The notes: a model not told the origin generated them from the letters alone. DNA of 22,887 bases from an uncultured Bacilli bacterium (GCA_910587775.1 CAJUNF010000016.1:1-22887), one strand, 5' to 3'; numbered from the stretch's first letter, positions 6,530 through 13,995 are shown. A program made the numbers and translations.

Positions 6530-6910
6530 TTAGTTCTCACACATACTTTGATCAACATCAACGTGCGCATATGCACGTTTATTTTTAGAATAAATACGTA
6601 CTTCAATATGATCCATAGAACTATTATCTCTTGGATCTAATACATAACTTCCAGAAACATCTTGATCTTTTTTTAAAGCACCCAATTTTACTAATTCAGA
6701 CACTGTAATTAAAACATCCATTCCTGGTTCATATATACTTGAACCATATTGTTTAGCTGCAGTTTCAATAAACGCAATTTTCTCACAAAACATATCTTCC
6801 TTTAAATTAATTGATACATTAATAGCACTTGTAACAGCAAGAGTTGCCAAAATACCTAATAATGAAATAACTGCTAATAATTCAATCAATGTAAAACCGT
6901 TTTTTTTCAT
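6530..6910 (-). CDS. Prepilin-type protein (class III signal, ComGC/GspG-like)
   Basis: A 126-residue protein with a classic type IV prepilin N-terminus: MKKNG|FTLIELLAVISLLGI. The prepilin peptidase site is after Gly5, Glu10 is the conserved Glu5 of the mature protein, and a hydrophobic helix covers about 6-28. The rest is a small soluble domain with Cys42 and Cys124, which could form a disulfide. ATG at 6910 is chosen because AGGTG lies at 6917-6921 with six-base spacing; the GTG at 6919 is too close. It is expected to be membrane-inserted and assembled into a pseudopilus or competence pilus, but no prepilin peptidase, ATPase or other pilus gene is in the window. It is followed by der without a strong terminator. 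Confidence 0.82.
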   Translation of the reverse strand: MKKNGFTLIELLAVISLLGILATLAVTSAINVSINLKEDMFCEKIAFIETAAKQYGSSIYEPGMDVLITVSELVKLGALKKDQDVSGSYVLDPRDNSSMDHIEVRIYSKNKRAYAHVDVDQSMCEN

Positions 6911-6971
6911 CATCTTCACCTATTATTAATATACCACAAATTCACCATAATAAAGGAAAAAACAAACTCAC

Positions 6972-7413
6972 TTACTTTTTAAAAGTTAATTTTTCTAACT
7001 CAGAAACTGTAAAACGATCTTGGTTTGCAAAAATAATAGAAGTAATTATGTTAGGAGCTTGTAATAACGTCTTTAACAAAATGAAATAAACATCATTAGG
7101 GACAGACTGTTTTTTCATAACTTATTAACGGTTTCTTAGCACGCTCAATAACTTTAGCAAATATTTCATGAGATAATCCTAAATTGTGTCGAAGAGAAAC
7201 AATCTCTTCACCCATAATTCCAAACTTTTTATTATATTCTTCAATCACTTTTAAAGATGCTTCTTGATCTAAAATTTCATCATAAACAAGCTGATGACAA
7301 TTTTTACAAAAACGTCTGCTTGAATCAACTAAAATTTCTTGATTTTTTATTTTAAATACTTGATGATGCATTTTAACTTCAGTATCAACACTATTACAAA
7401 AAGAGCATTTCAT
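6972..7413 (-). pseudogene. Frameshifted MqsA/YgiT-type zinc-finger HTH regulator
   Basis: Two adjacent frames encode one regulator. The first (7413-7096) gives 105 residues: an N-terminal zinc finger with CxxC at 3-6 and 36-39, then an XRE-like helix-turn-helix beginning near residue 70 and running to AKKPLISYEK. It stops four residues later. In another frame, starting with QSVPNDVYFILLK, 42 more residues run to a TAA at 6974-6972 and look like the missing end of the HTH domain. The break lies at a run of six A (minus strand, 7115-7110); one base fewer would join the frames. The family is known from MqsA antitoxins and related stand-alone regulators; no toxin gene is adjacent. The ATG at 7413 has AGGAGG at 7421-7426. 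An indel in the assembly is an alternative. Confidence 0.72.
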
Positions 7414-7473
7414 ATTAATCCCTCCTATTGTAGTTTTTTCTCGCAAACAACAGTAACATATGTAACCAAAACT

Positions 7474-7479
7474 TGTCAA
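7474..7479 (-). promoter_or_regulatory. Possible -35 of MqsA-like gene
   Basis: Minus-strand TTGACA (7479-7474). The only -10 candidate at suitable spacing is TACTGT (7455-7450, 18-bp spacer), which is weak. Confidence 0.35.
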
Positions 7480-7480
7480 T

Positions 7481-7505
7481 AAAAAAAGATCAATTTCTGA
7501 TCCTT
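7481..7505 (-). terminator. Terminator of rpsP-khpA
   Basis: Minus-strand hairpin GATCA / TGATC (7502-7498 with 7492-7488), extended by an A-T stem with one bulge, followed by seven T (7487-7481). It directly follows the khpA stop codon. Confidence 0.65.
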
Positions 7506-7747
7506 TAAAATGCTTCAATATTTACTCGTACTTTTCCAAGTTTATTTAAATAGGCATAAGCTTGAACCAATGTACGAATACTTTGAGCAACCTTACCAGA
7601 TTTTCCAATCACAGCTCCCATAGATGACTCAGGAACCATAATTTCTAAAATAGTTACCTCTTCTTCTTGAAAACTTTGAACACGTATTAAATCTGGTTCT
7701 TTACAAATACTTTTAATAATAAATTCTGTATATTCTACTAAATCCAT
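7505..7747 (-). CDS. khpA: KH-domain RNA-binding protein KhpA (YlqC)
   Basis: An 80-residue single KH domain. The GXXG nucleic-acid loop is GKSG at 48-51 in GAVIGKSGKVAQSIR, preceded by the beta strand VTILEIMVPE. In Firmicutes, KhpA binds RNA with KhpB and affects cell elongation and division. Its ATG overlaps the rpsP TAA by one base (position 7747), so the pair is translationally coupled, as in many Firmicutes. The family length is usually 75-85 residues. Unlike the common order rpsP-khpA-rimM-trmD-rplS, a terminator follows at once and the next gene is an unrelated regulator. Confidence 0.93.
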   Translation of the reverse strand: MDLVEYTEFIIKSICKEPDLIRVQSFQEEEVTILEIMVPESSMGAVIGKSGKVAQSIRTLVQAYAYLNKLGKVRVNIEAF

Positions 7748-8025
7748 TACTTACCTGCTTTTACTTTAGAATCTGCAAATTTTTTCATAATTCCTTGTTT
7801 ACTTAAAATACTACGAACGGTATCTGTTGGAATTGCTCCATTTTGCATCCAATATAATGCACGTTCTTCATTAACAGTAACAGGACAATCCTTTTTAATT
7901 GGATCATATGTACCTACTGATTCTAAGAATTTACCATCTCTTGGACTTCTTGAATCTGCAGCTACAATACGATAAAATGGTTTTTGTTTTGAACCCATTC
8001 TTTTAAGTCTTAATTTAACTGCCAT
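7747..8025 (-). CDS. rpsP: 30S ribosomal protein S16
   Basis: A 92-residue ribosomal protein S16 that binds 16S rRNA during 30S assembly. The N-terminus (KLRLKRMGSKQKPFYRIVA), the SRSPRDGKFLESVGTYDP block and WMQNGAIPTDTV are all diagnostic. The ATG is supported by GGAGGG with five-base spacing. The promoter lies just upstream with its -35 inside the neighbouring gene's terminator. khpA follows with a one-base overlap. Confidence 0.98.
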   Translation of the reverse strand: MAVKLRLKRMGSKQKPFYRIVAADSRSPRDGKFLESVGTYDPIKKDCPVTVNEERALYWMQNGAIPTDTVRSILSKQGIMKKFADSKVKAGK

Positions 8026-8055
8026 AATATCCCTCCTTCAAAATTTACTAAACAT

Positions 8056-8084
8056 AATATACTACAAAAAAATATATGCGTCAA
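8056..8084 (-). promoter_or_regulatory. rpsP promoter, -35 in a terminator arm
   Basis: Minus-strand TTGACG (8084-8079), 17-bp spacer, TATATT (8061-8056). The -35 is part of the 3' arm of the preceding gene's terminator hairpin and the spacer contains its T tract. Confidence 0.6.
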
Positions 8085-8105
8085 CCAAAAAAGGTTGACG
8101 CATAT
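8064..8105 (-). terminator. Terminator of metallophosphoesterase gene
   Basis: Perfect 13-bp stem (8105-8093 with 8086-8074) with a six-base loop, followed on the minus strand by an A and then a long T run to 8064. Confidence 0.88.
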
Positions 8106-8127
8106 TAAATAAAAATCTATACAATTA

Positions 8128-9117
8128 TCATTTATTAAGTTTTCGAATACTTCCTTTAGTATTTACAAAAGAAGTTGAATCACCTTTAATATCTATTAAA
8201 CTATAACTTGGTCTTCCGTAAAAAAACCAACTATACTTAGCAACTCCACGATTAACAATACTTGCAGACTCCCACTCTTTTAAATTAACAAAAGTTGGAT
8301 GATCAAAATCTGGTAAAATAACCTCACTAGTAAAAGAATTACTTACTTTAAATAAACCTCGACACATATCAATACTTGGAGGAATCATTTCCCAAATTCC
8401 TTGATCCTTGATTTGAGTCTGAAACATTTTTTGTAATATAATAGGTAAATACCCATCATGTAAATGTCCTCCTACAATCAAAGCTAAACTTTGATATAAA
8501 TCACCATATTCACAAGCAATATTAGGATAAGTAAAAAACTTATTTTCATGAGAAAGCAAAATATTTAAATGATTACTAGGAAAATCAAAACCACACTCTT
8601 GAAATTCTTGATAAGCCATAGAAAGAGCTTTATCTGGCATATATGTTGTATTATAGGCATCTCTTTTAGGAGAAAAACCAGTTATAGTCATATTATCTAT
8701 CTTCACTTGTTCATTATCTAAAACATAAATTCCATTACTACGATCTTCCAAAAAATATTTTAAATCCCATTTTTCTTTTTCTTTAATACTTTCCTGACAC
8801 AAAGGAAAATCATGATTTCCATAAGATATAAAAGCAGGAGCAGACAAAGAATAAACAAGATTTTGTAAATCTTCTTTTAAGGCATTTAAGTATCTTTCAT
8901 CTGGAAAATTGGACAAATAAAACAAAAGATCACCAGGAATCAATACACCATCTACCTGTTTTTCATTTTGAATAATTTGCGCAAAATATTCAGCCATTGT
9001 TTTTTTATAAAATAATTGTTGTAAATAACTATAATGAAGATCTGAAAAAGATAAAAACCTTTTTGTAATATCTAAAAAATCTTTTCTTACAACAAAATAA
9101 TCTCTTGTAATTTGCAA
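8128..9117 (-). CDS. Calcineurin-like metallophosphoesterase
   Basis: A 329-residue protein with the five metal-site blocks of the calcineurin-like fold: SDLHYS (Asp26, His28), PGDLLF (Asp63), YGNHDF (Asn101, His102), LLSHEN (His190) and GGHLHDG (His218, His220). It should hydrolyse a phospho(di)ester with two metal ions. There is no signal peptide, so it is probably cytoplasmic or peripheral. The C-terminal 90 residues are not recognisable. The only in-frame start upstream of the fold is TTG at 9117; the GAAGGGG site is only a few bases away, closer than usual, so the exact start is uncertain. It has its own promoter (9137-9164) and a strong terminator. The substrate is unknown. Confidence 0.85.
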   Translation of the reverse strand: MQITRDYFVVRKDFLDITKRFLSFSDLHYSYLQQLFYKKTMAEYFAQIIQNEKQVDGVLIPGDLLFYLSNFPDERYLNALKEDLQNLVYSLSAPAFISYGNHDFPLCQESIKEKEKWDLKYFLEDRSNGIYVLDNEQVKIDNMTITGFSPKRDAYNTTYMPDKALSMAYQEFQECGFDFPSNHLNILLSHENKFFTYPNIACEYGDLYQSLALIVGGHLHDGYLPIILQKMFQTQIKDQGIWEMIPPSIDMCRGLFKVSNSFTSEVILPDFDHPTFVNLKEWESASIVNRGVAKYSWFFYGRPSYSLIDIKGDSTSFVNTKGSIRKLNK

Positions 9118-9136
9118 TCCCCTTCACCACAAGCAT

Positions 9137-9164
9137 ATATTAACATAAAAATGAAAAAAAACAA
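9137..9164 (-). promoter_or_regulatory. Promoter of metallophosphoesterase gene
   Basis: Minus-strand TTGTTT (9164-9159), 16-bp spacer, TAATAT (9142-9137) with an upstream TG (extended -10). Confidence 0.45.
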
Positions 9165-9193
9165 TAGAAAAACTGTTGGAATATCAACAGTTT
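9160..9193 (-). terminator. Terminator of cotE
   Basis: Minus-strand 9-bp perfect stem (9193-9185 with 9178-9170), six-base loop, followed by TT and, after a short break, a further T run. It lies just below the cotE stop. Confidence 0.7.
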
Positions 9194-9199
9194 AAATAA

Positions 9200-9736
9200 T
9201 TAATCTAAATATTCTGTTTCAACATTAGAAATTTCTGTTTCATCAGAAACACTAATCTCATCCTCATCAATGATTTCTTCATAATCATCTTCATCATCTT
9301 CAACAGGAACCTTAAGTTTAGTATCACCAACTACTTCTACCCCTAATTCCTTTTCTACTTCAAGTTTCACTACTCCGTTTGAAATACTAACATTAGTTAC
9401 AGTCGGTTGTTTTAAACTTCTTACAATAATCTCAGAAGAATCAGTTAAATGATTGTCATCTTTTAAACGAATATTCATACGATCGGTATATTGAAATCTT
9501 GATGTACTAACCGTTGTTTTTGTATCATTTTCATAAGAATACCAAACATTCACATCAAATTCTCCGTTGATTTCTACTGCTCCTTGATTATTTCTTCCAC
9601 GAAAACTATGATTAATAACCCAACATCCAAGTACAGTATCAGGTTTTTCATTAGGTGTTAATGAAAAATTAGAAGTTGTAGTCTTCTTTGCTTTTCCAAT
9701 CACCGCTTTCGTTACAATTTCTTTAAAATTTGCCAT
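9200..9736 (-). CDS. cotE: Outer spore coat morphogenetic protein CotE
   Basis: A 178-residue protein that aligns along its whole length with my memory of Bacillus CotE. Shared blocks are FKEIVTKAVIGKAKK (4-18), the PNEKPDTVLGCWVINH segment (28-43), EFDVNVWYSYENDTKT (59-74), a VRSLKQPT block near 106-113, VGDTKLKVPVE, and a strongly acidic Asp/Glu-rich tail from about 146. CotE is made in the mother cell and assembles the outer coat around the forespore. AGAGGAGGT fixes the ATG (SD six bases upstream). A CATAGATTA element with AC 16 bases upstream lies just ahead of the SD, as expected for a late mother-cell sigma factor. It is a single-gene unit with its own terminator. Confidence 0.95.
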   Translation of the reverse strand: MANFKEIVTKAVIGKAKKTTTSNFSLTPNEKPDTVLGCWVINHSFRGRNNQGAVEINGEFDVNVWYSYENDTKTTVSTSRFQYTDRMNIRLKDDNHLTDSSEIIVRSLKQPTVTNVSISNGVVKLEVEKELGVEVVGDTKLKVPVEDDEDDYEEIIDEDEISVSDETEISNVETEYLD

Positions 9737-9754
9737 GGAATACCTCCTCTAATT

Positions 9755-9786
9755 TAATCTATGCAATAAGCCCATTTATGTTTCAA
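9755..9786 (-). promoter_or_regulatory. Candidate SigK/SigE-type promoter of cotE
   Basis: Minus-strand CATAGATTA (9763-9755) fits the SigK -10 CATANNNTA. AC lies 16 bases upstream (9781-9780), within GAAACA (9785-9780), which is 15 bases from CATA. The predicted start falls just before AGAGGAGG, giving an extremely short leader. In B. subtilis cotE is known to use SigE and SigK promoters. Confidence 0.55.
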
Positions 9787-9832
9787 AAAACTTAACCATT
9801 CTTAAAATAAAAATTATTATTATAAATTTAAC

Positions 9833-9861
9833 TTGAATAATAAATGAAAAAAAGATACTAT
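9833..9861 (+). promoter_or_regulatory. Promoter of HIT gene
   Basis: TTGAAT (9833-9838), 17-bp spacer, TACTAT (9856-9861). Confidence 0.6.
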
Positions 9862-9884
9862 TAAACAAGAAAGAGAGAGATAAA

Positions 9885-10250
9885 ATGGACTGCTTATTTT
9901 GTAAAATTGCTAACAAAGAAATTCCAAGTAAAATAATTTATGAAGATGAAACTGTAATTGCTTTTTTAGATATTCACCCACAAGTAAATGGACACACTCT
10001 TATCATCCCCAAAAAACATTTTAAAGATTTTACAGAACTTGATAAAGATACATGGTATCATATAAAAGAAGTAGCAAATACATTATCAAATACCTTACTA
10101 AATAAATTAAATAAAAAAGGAATAACGCTGGCAATTAATTATATGGATGCTCAAGAAATTAAACACGTACATATGCATCTTCTTCCAAAAGAAAATAAAA
10201 AAACTAAATTAGAAAATATAGAAACAATTGAATCATTAATTTTAAAATAG
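9885..10250 (+). CDS. HIT family nucleotide-binding hydrolase
   Basis: A 121-residue histidine-triad protein. The N-terminal CLFCKIANKEIPSKIIYEDE block has the CxxC pair (3 and 6) common in this branch. FLDIHPQVNGHTLIIPKKH and the triad HVHMHLLP with His94, His96 and His98 follow. The family hydrolyses purine nucleotide phosphoramidates and related adenylates through the middle His. Length matches Hint-type proteins. The upstream Shine-Dalgarno is a weak GAGAGAG run. It is plus-strand, divergent from cotE, and ends in a terminator shared with the M16 peptidase operon. Confidence 0.93.
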   Translation: MDCLFCKIANKEIPSKIIYEDETVIAFLDIHPQVNGHTLIIPKKHFKDFTELDKDTWYHIKEVANTLSNTLLNKLNKKGITLAINYMDAQEIKHVHMHLLPKENKKTKLENIETIESLILK

Positions 10251-10278
10251 AAAAGTTGGATAAATTTCCAACTTTTTT
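10251..10278. terminator. Bidirectional terminator, HIT / M16 operon
   Basis: A 10-bp stem (10251-10260 with 10267-10276) with a six-base loop, flanked by a T run on the plus side and A residues on the other. It starts right after the HIT stop. Confidence 0.85.
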
Positions 10279-11548
10279 ATATGTCATTTTTTAGAACAAC
10301 AACAGACATTTCTTTAAAACTAAGTTCTTTTAAAATATTTTTTACATCACTCAAAGTGATTCCTTCAAAAATATCTTTTTGATGATCCAAAATATGACCA
10401 TAATTCATAACCTGCTCTTGCAAAGTCATATTAACTTCAGTAATATCATCATAACTTAACACCATATTTGCAATTGCAGAATGTAACTTACGTTTCAATG
10501 TTTTTTCATCAATTTCCATATGTGATAAAGCATTTTTTAAAATAGGCAATACTTCATCAGGATATTTTGATTCTACATTTAAAAATAAAAGTACATAATT
10601 TCCTATAATTGATTTTTCAAACCCCAAACTAACAATTAAATCTTTTGACATTAAATCCTCATTCAATAAAGATGTTGGTCCAAAATTACTATTAAGCAAA
10701 ATAGTAAGTAACAATCGTAACTTAAAATCATTTTTTTCCTTAAAATTTTTACGTGGAATTTTAACACCTATACGCATTTTTGGAACTTCTACATTCGCTT
10801 TGATCTCTTCATATTCTTTTTGCACTTTACTAGGTTCTCTTAAACTTTTTCGAATAGGATTTTGATAATCTAAAAACTCCATTTTTTTCATTTTATTTTT
10901 AATAATAGTTACAATTTCATAAGGATTAAAATTACCTGTTGCAATAAAAAACATATTTTCTGGATGATAAAAAGCATTATAACAAAGTTCTATATCATCA
11001 AGTGTTGTTTTTAAAATACTTTCCTTTGTACCAGTAATAAGATTACGATGCTTATCGTTTTTAAATATATTATTAAAACTTCCATAATATAAAATATTAG
11101 AAGGATTATCCAAATCCATTTTATTTTCTTCTACAATAATATTCTTTTCATTCTGAACCATTTTTTTATTAAAACTTGGCGTCATCACAAATTCAAGCAA
11201 ATGTTCTAAATTTTCTTTTAAATGATGAGAACCATAAACTTCATAAGAAGTATATTGAAATGTTGTAAAAGCATTTACATCACTCCCATTTTGTTGATAA
11301 AAAGTTTGGGCATCTTCTCCATTTGCTTCTTGAAAGTTTAAATGCTCTAAAAAGTGTGCTACTCCGTTTGGTACTTCATAACTTTTATTATTAATGCGAA
11401 ACTCAGTATCTAAAGATCCATACTTTACAGATAAAGTTAAATAATAACTTTTTACCTTTTCATGAACCCACAAAATAATAGGTAAACCATTATCACATTC
11501 ATCATAATAAATAGTTTCATTAAGTCCATGTAACTTAATTTCCTTCAT
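10277..11548 (-). CDS. M16 zinc peptidase, catalytic partner (YmfH-like)
   Basis: A 423-residue M16-family protein with the inverted zinc motif HFLEH at 65-69 (His65, Glu68, His69) and a downstream acidic stretch NEKNIIVEEN (133-142) that supplies the third metal ligand. Further family features are NAFTTFQYTSYEVY after the motif and a C-terminal half with a degenerate copy of the fold. It should cut peptides inside a clam-shell heterodimer. AGGAGG lies just before the ATG, inside the end of the preceding gene; the two overlap by 14 bases, so they are coupled. The pairing of a zinc-less and a zinc-bearing M16 gene matches B. subtilis ymfF-ymfH. The substrate is unknown. Confidence 0.9.
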   Translation of the reverse strand: MKEIKLHGLNETIYYDECDNGLPIILWVHEKVKSYYLTLSVKYGSLDTEFRINNKSYEVPNGVAHFLEHLNFQEANGEDAQTFYQQNGSDVNAFTTFQYTSYEVYGSHHLKENLEHLLEFVMTPSFNKKMVQNEKNIIVEENKMDLDNPSNILYYGSFNNIFKNDKHRNLITGTKESILKTTLDDIELCYNAFYHPENMFFIATGNFNPYEIVTIIKNKMKKMEFLDYQNPIRKSLREPSKVQKEYEEIKANVEVPKMRIGVKIPRKNFKEKNDFKLRLLLTILLNSNFGPTSLLNEDLMSKDLIVSLGFEKSIIGNYVLLFLNVESKYPDEVLPILKNALSHMEIDEKTLKRKLHSAIANMVLSYDDITEVNMTLQEQVMNYGHILDHQKDIFEGITLSDVKNILKELSFKEMSVVVLKNDI

Positions 11549-12809
11549 GACTTACCTCCTTTAACTCATAAATGATACCAAGATTTAACTTACGCGCCAT
11601 CTTCATAACTTCTTCTTTTGTAACACTTTGTATCATACTTTTCCGTTCTTCTAAAAGTGGAGTTCCAACTAAATTATGAAATAAATAATTATTAATAATA
11701 CTATTTTGATTATCAAAAGACATAGTAAGAGCAAGAAGTAATTGATCCTTAGCACATTGAAGTTCTGAATCACTAAACTTTCCTTTTTCCATCTCACTTT
11801 TTGCTTTTTCAATTAATTTTATTGCAAGAGCTTTATTTTTACTTTCAAGTCCTACAGTAACAAGCATGGTTCCATCAAATTTCTGATATATTGTCTGTAC
11901 TCGATAACATAAAGAATTATCATTTCTAAGATATTGATATAATTTAGAATTTAAACTAGCACCACAAAAGATTTCACTAAACACAGTTAAAACAGCATTA
12001 TACTCATTCGTTGTAAATCCTTGCATTTGATATCCTAATACCAAATTACTCTGAACAAACTTACCATCTTCCACTATTTTTCTTACTGTTTTTATCTTTT
12101 TATTTTTTACAAAAGTCTCCTGTTCATGCATTTTAATCACTGGATTCTTAAAATGTTTTAAAATAAGCTTTGCAATTTGATCCATATCTAAATTTCCTAT
12201 GATATAAATATCACAATAATTTTTTTCAAACAGATTTTGATAAGTTTCCATTAAAGATTCTGGAGTAATACTTTCTAACTCTTCAATATTTCCTAAAATA
12301 CTTTTACTACTAATACTATCTGGATACATTTCTTGTAAACTACGACGCAAAGAATAATTAACAGGATTTTCTTTAATACTTTCAATATCACTTTTTAAAC
12401 GACTTTTAATAATTTGAAATGATTTATAATCAAATCCATTTTGATTACAATTGGGATTTAAAATCGTATCAAAAACAAAAGAAATACATTCTTCCAGATA
12501 ATTACTCTCACTAACATAATTAGGATCTAAAAAATCAAAAATAAAATTATTCAATAAGGAGTTTCCAACTTTACTTGTCACCCCATAAAAATAAGCATTA
12601 TAAAGTTCTTCTAAACGAATTACAAAATCCCTTCTTGTTGGATATTTTAAAGAAGAAAAGCTTATTATTTCTGATAAAAAACTATATTCTGTTAACTTAG
12701 ATTCTTTCGCAGTTCCCTGAAAAACAACTTCCATATGAACATTTTTAAATTGATCTGTTTGAATGGTAAAAATACGATAAGAATCATATTCATATTTTTT
12801 ATATTTCAT
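11535..12809 (-). CDS. M16-family peptidase, inactive partner (YmfF-like)
   Basis: A 424-residue M16-fold protein. Where the HxxEH motif should be (about residues 43-53) it reads YSFLSEIISFSS, so the zinc site is missing. The later part keeps family features such as GNLDMDQIAKLILKHF and LRNDNSLCYRV. It should be the non-catalytic half that completes the chamber and binds substrate with the YmfH-like partner encoded next. ATG at 12809 is chosen because GAGGTGG lies five bases upstream; the GTG at 12821 would put the SD inside the gene. It follows the HD-domain gene after 32 bases with no terminator, so the three genes are probably one operon. Confidence 0.87.
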   Translation of the reverse strand: MKYKKYEYDSYRIFTIQTDQFKNVHMEVVFQGTAKESKLTEYSFLSEIISFSSLKYPTRRDFVIRLEELYNAYFYGVTSKVGNSLLNNFIFDFLDPNYVSESNYLEECISFVFDTILNPNCNQNGFDYKSFQIIKSRLKSDIESIKENPVNYSLRRSLQEMYPDSISSKSILGNIEELESITPESLMETYQNLFEKNYCDIYIIGNLDMDQIAKLILKHFKNPVIKMHEQETFVKNKKIKTVRKIVEDGKFVQSNLVLGYQMQGFTTNEYNAVLTVFSEIFCGASLNSKLYQYLRNDNSLCYRVQTIYQKFDGTMLVTVGLESKNKALAIKLIEKAKSEMEKGKFSDSELQCAKDQLLLALTMSFDNQNSIINNYLFHNLVGTPLLEERKSMIQSVTKEEVMKMARKLNLGIIYELKEVSHEGN

Positions 12810-12841
12810 TATCCACCTCACTTTCTAATATAACCAAATTC

Positions 12842-13978
12842 TTAAACTTTATAATGAGAATATACTTTTAATAAATAATCATCTGTCATTCCTGCAATAT
12901 AATCGATTACTTTTCTTGCATCACTACAAGCTTGATAAGATTCATTTTTATAAAGTAAAAAATCTTGATAAATAAAACTTTCAGTACGTTTTAGTATTAC
13001 ATCCTTTAAACAGTTTTCAAAAACCAAACGAAACATCTTTTCATAACGATCCCAATTTTCTTTAGGATTTGCTTTAATATAAATATGTTCCATATTAAAT
13101 TTTTTAAGAGCAACCATAGCCTTGAAAACAGAATCGCTCATCGAAATACAATCTTTACCAACACTATTTTTTACAACATCCATTATAATTGTATTGATCA
13201 TATCACGATTATGAACTCCTAAGACATCGACAATTTCTTTTGGTAATTTTGTCTTATCAAAAACTCCTAAGGCACAAGCATCATCAATATCTCTTCCTAA
13301 ATAAGCAATAATATCGCTAATTCGAACAACACAACCTTCCATTGTCATCGGAATAAATGTTTTAATAGACTTTTGATCTAAATAAGCTTGATAATACTCA
13401 TAAATAAATTCTTCTTTTGTTTTCTTTCTTGGTTTATAATTTTGAGACAAAAGCTCTCCATTATGACACATAATAGCATCTAAAACTTGTAAAGTTAAAT
13501 TGCGACCTTTACCACCATTTTCAATATACATAAGGCATCGAACACTTTGAATATTATGATTAAAATATCCTTCATTTTGTTCTAAACTAATTTCATTTAA
13601 AATAGATTCACCAACATGTCCAAATGGTACATGGCCAAGATCATGACCTAAAGCTGCAGCTTCAATTAAATCTTCATTCAAACCTAAAGCTCTACCAATC
13701 GTCCGAGCTATTTTACTAACAAGTTGAACATGTATAATACGTTTACTTATGTGATCATTATTTTGATAAGAAAATACTTGAGTCTTATCTATATATCTTG
13801 TATAAGACATGGAATAAATAATTCGATCAATATCTCGAAAAAAAGAAGGACGAATATCTTCTTCCTCAGAAGAAAAACGTATAGCTTCTTCATCCTTTGT
13901 TGCATACTTAGATAAAAATTTATTATGGGTACGCATATTTTCATATAATATAGAATCTATTTTTGAAAATTGTGCCAT
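12842..13978 (-). CDS. dGTPase-like HD-domain phosphohydrolase
   Basis: A 378-residue HD-superfamily protein related to deoxyguanosine triphosphate triphosphohydrolases. Metal-site residues are visible: His76 in NNDHISKR, His112-Asp113 in GHDLGHVPFGH, and a later Asp in the RISDIIAYLGRD helix. FFRDIDRIIYSMSYTRYIDKTQVF is typical of the family's N-terminal part. It probably hydrolyses dNTPs to nucleosides and triphosphate, but this branch is often only called dGTPase-like. ATG at 13978 fits GGTGG upstream; the GTG at 13993 has no SD. A TATAAT (14001-13996) lies just upstream. It heads the operon with the two M16 genes. Confidence 0.88.
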   Translation of the reverse strand: MAQFSKIDSILYENMRTHNKFLSKYATKDEEAIRFSSEEEDIRPSFFRDIDRIIYSMSYTRYIDKTQVFSYQNNDHISKRIIHVQLVSKIARTIGRALGLNEDLIEAAALGHDLGHVPFGHVGESILNEISLEQNEGYFNHNIQSVRCLMYIENGGKGRNLTLQVLDAIMCHNGELLSQNYKPRKKTKEEFIYEYYQAYLDQKSIKTFIPMTMEGCVVRISDIIAYLGRDIDDACALGVFDKTKLPKEIVDVLGVHNRDMINTIIMDVVKNSVGKDCISMSDSVFKAMVALKKFNMEHIYIKANPKENWDRYEKMFRLVFENCLKDVILKRTESFIYQDFLLYKNESYQACSDARKVIDYIAGMTDDYLLKVYSHYKV

Positions 13979-13995
13979 AAAAAACCACCACACGT

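Noticed and set aside
6386..6640. Plus-strand open frame across the start of der and the end of the prepilin-like gene
   Set aside because: It runs over the der promoter and two real genes on the other strand, with no SD or promoter of its own.
7110..7115. Programmed frameshift at the A6 run of the MqsA-like gene
   Set aside because: Joining the frames needs a +1 shift; the A-run phase does not give the usual X-XXY-YYZ -1 slippery site, no stimulatory hairpin is evident, and six A is short for transcriptional slippage. A mutation or assembly indel is simpler.
7414..7518. 35-residue upstream extension of the MqsA-like protein
   Set aside because: It passes through the SD and putative -35 and overlaps the khpA stop; the ATG at 7413 with AGGAGG is clearly the start.
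13724..13915. Plus-strand hydrophobic frame inside the dGTPase-like gene
   Set aside because: Antisense shadow of conserved HD-protein sequence without SD.
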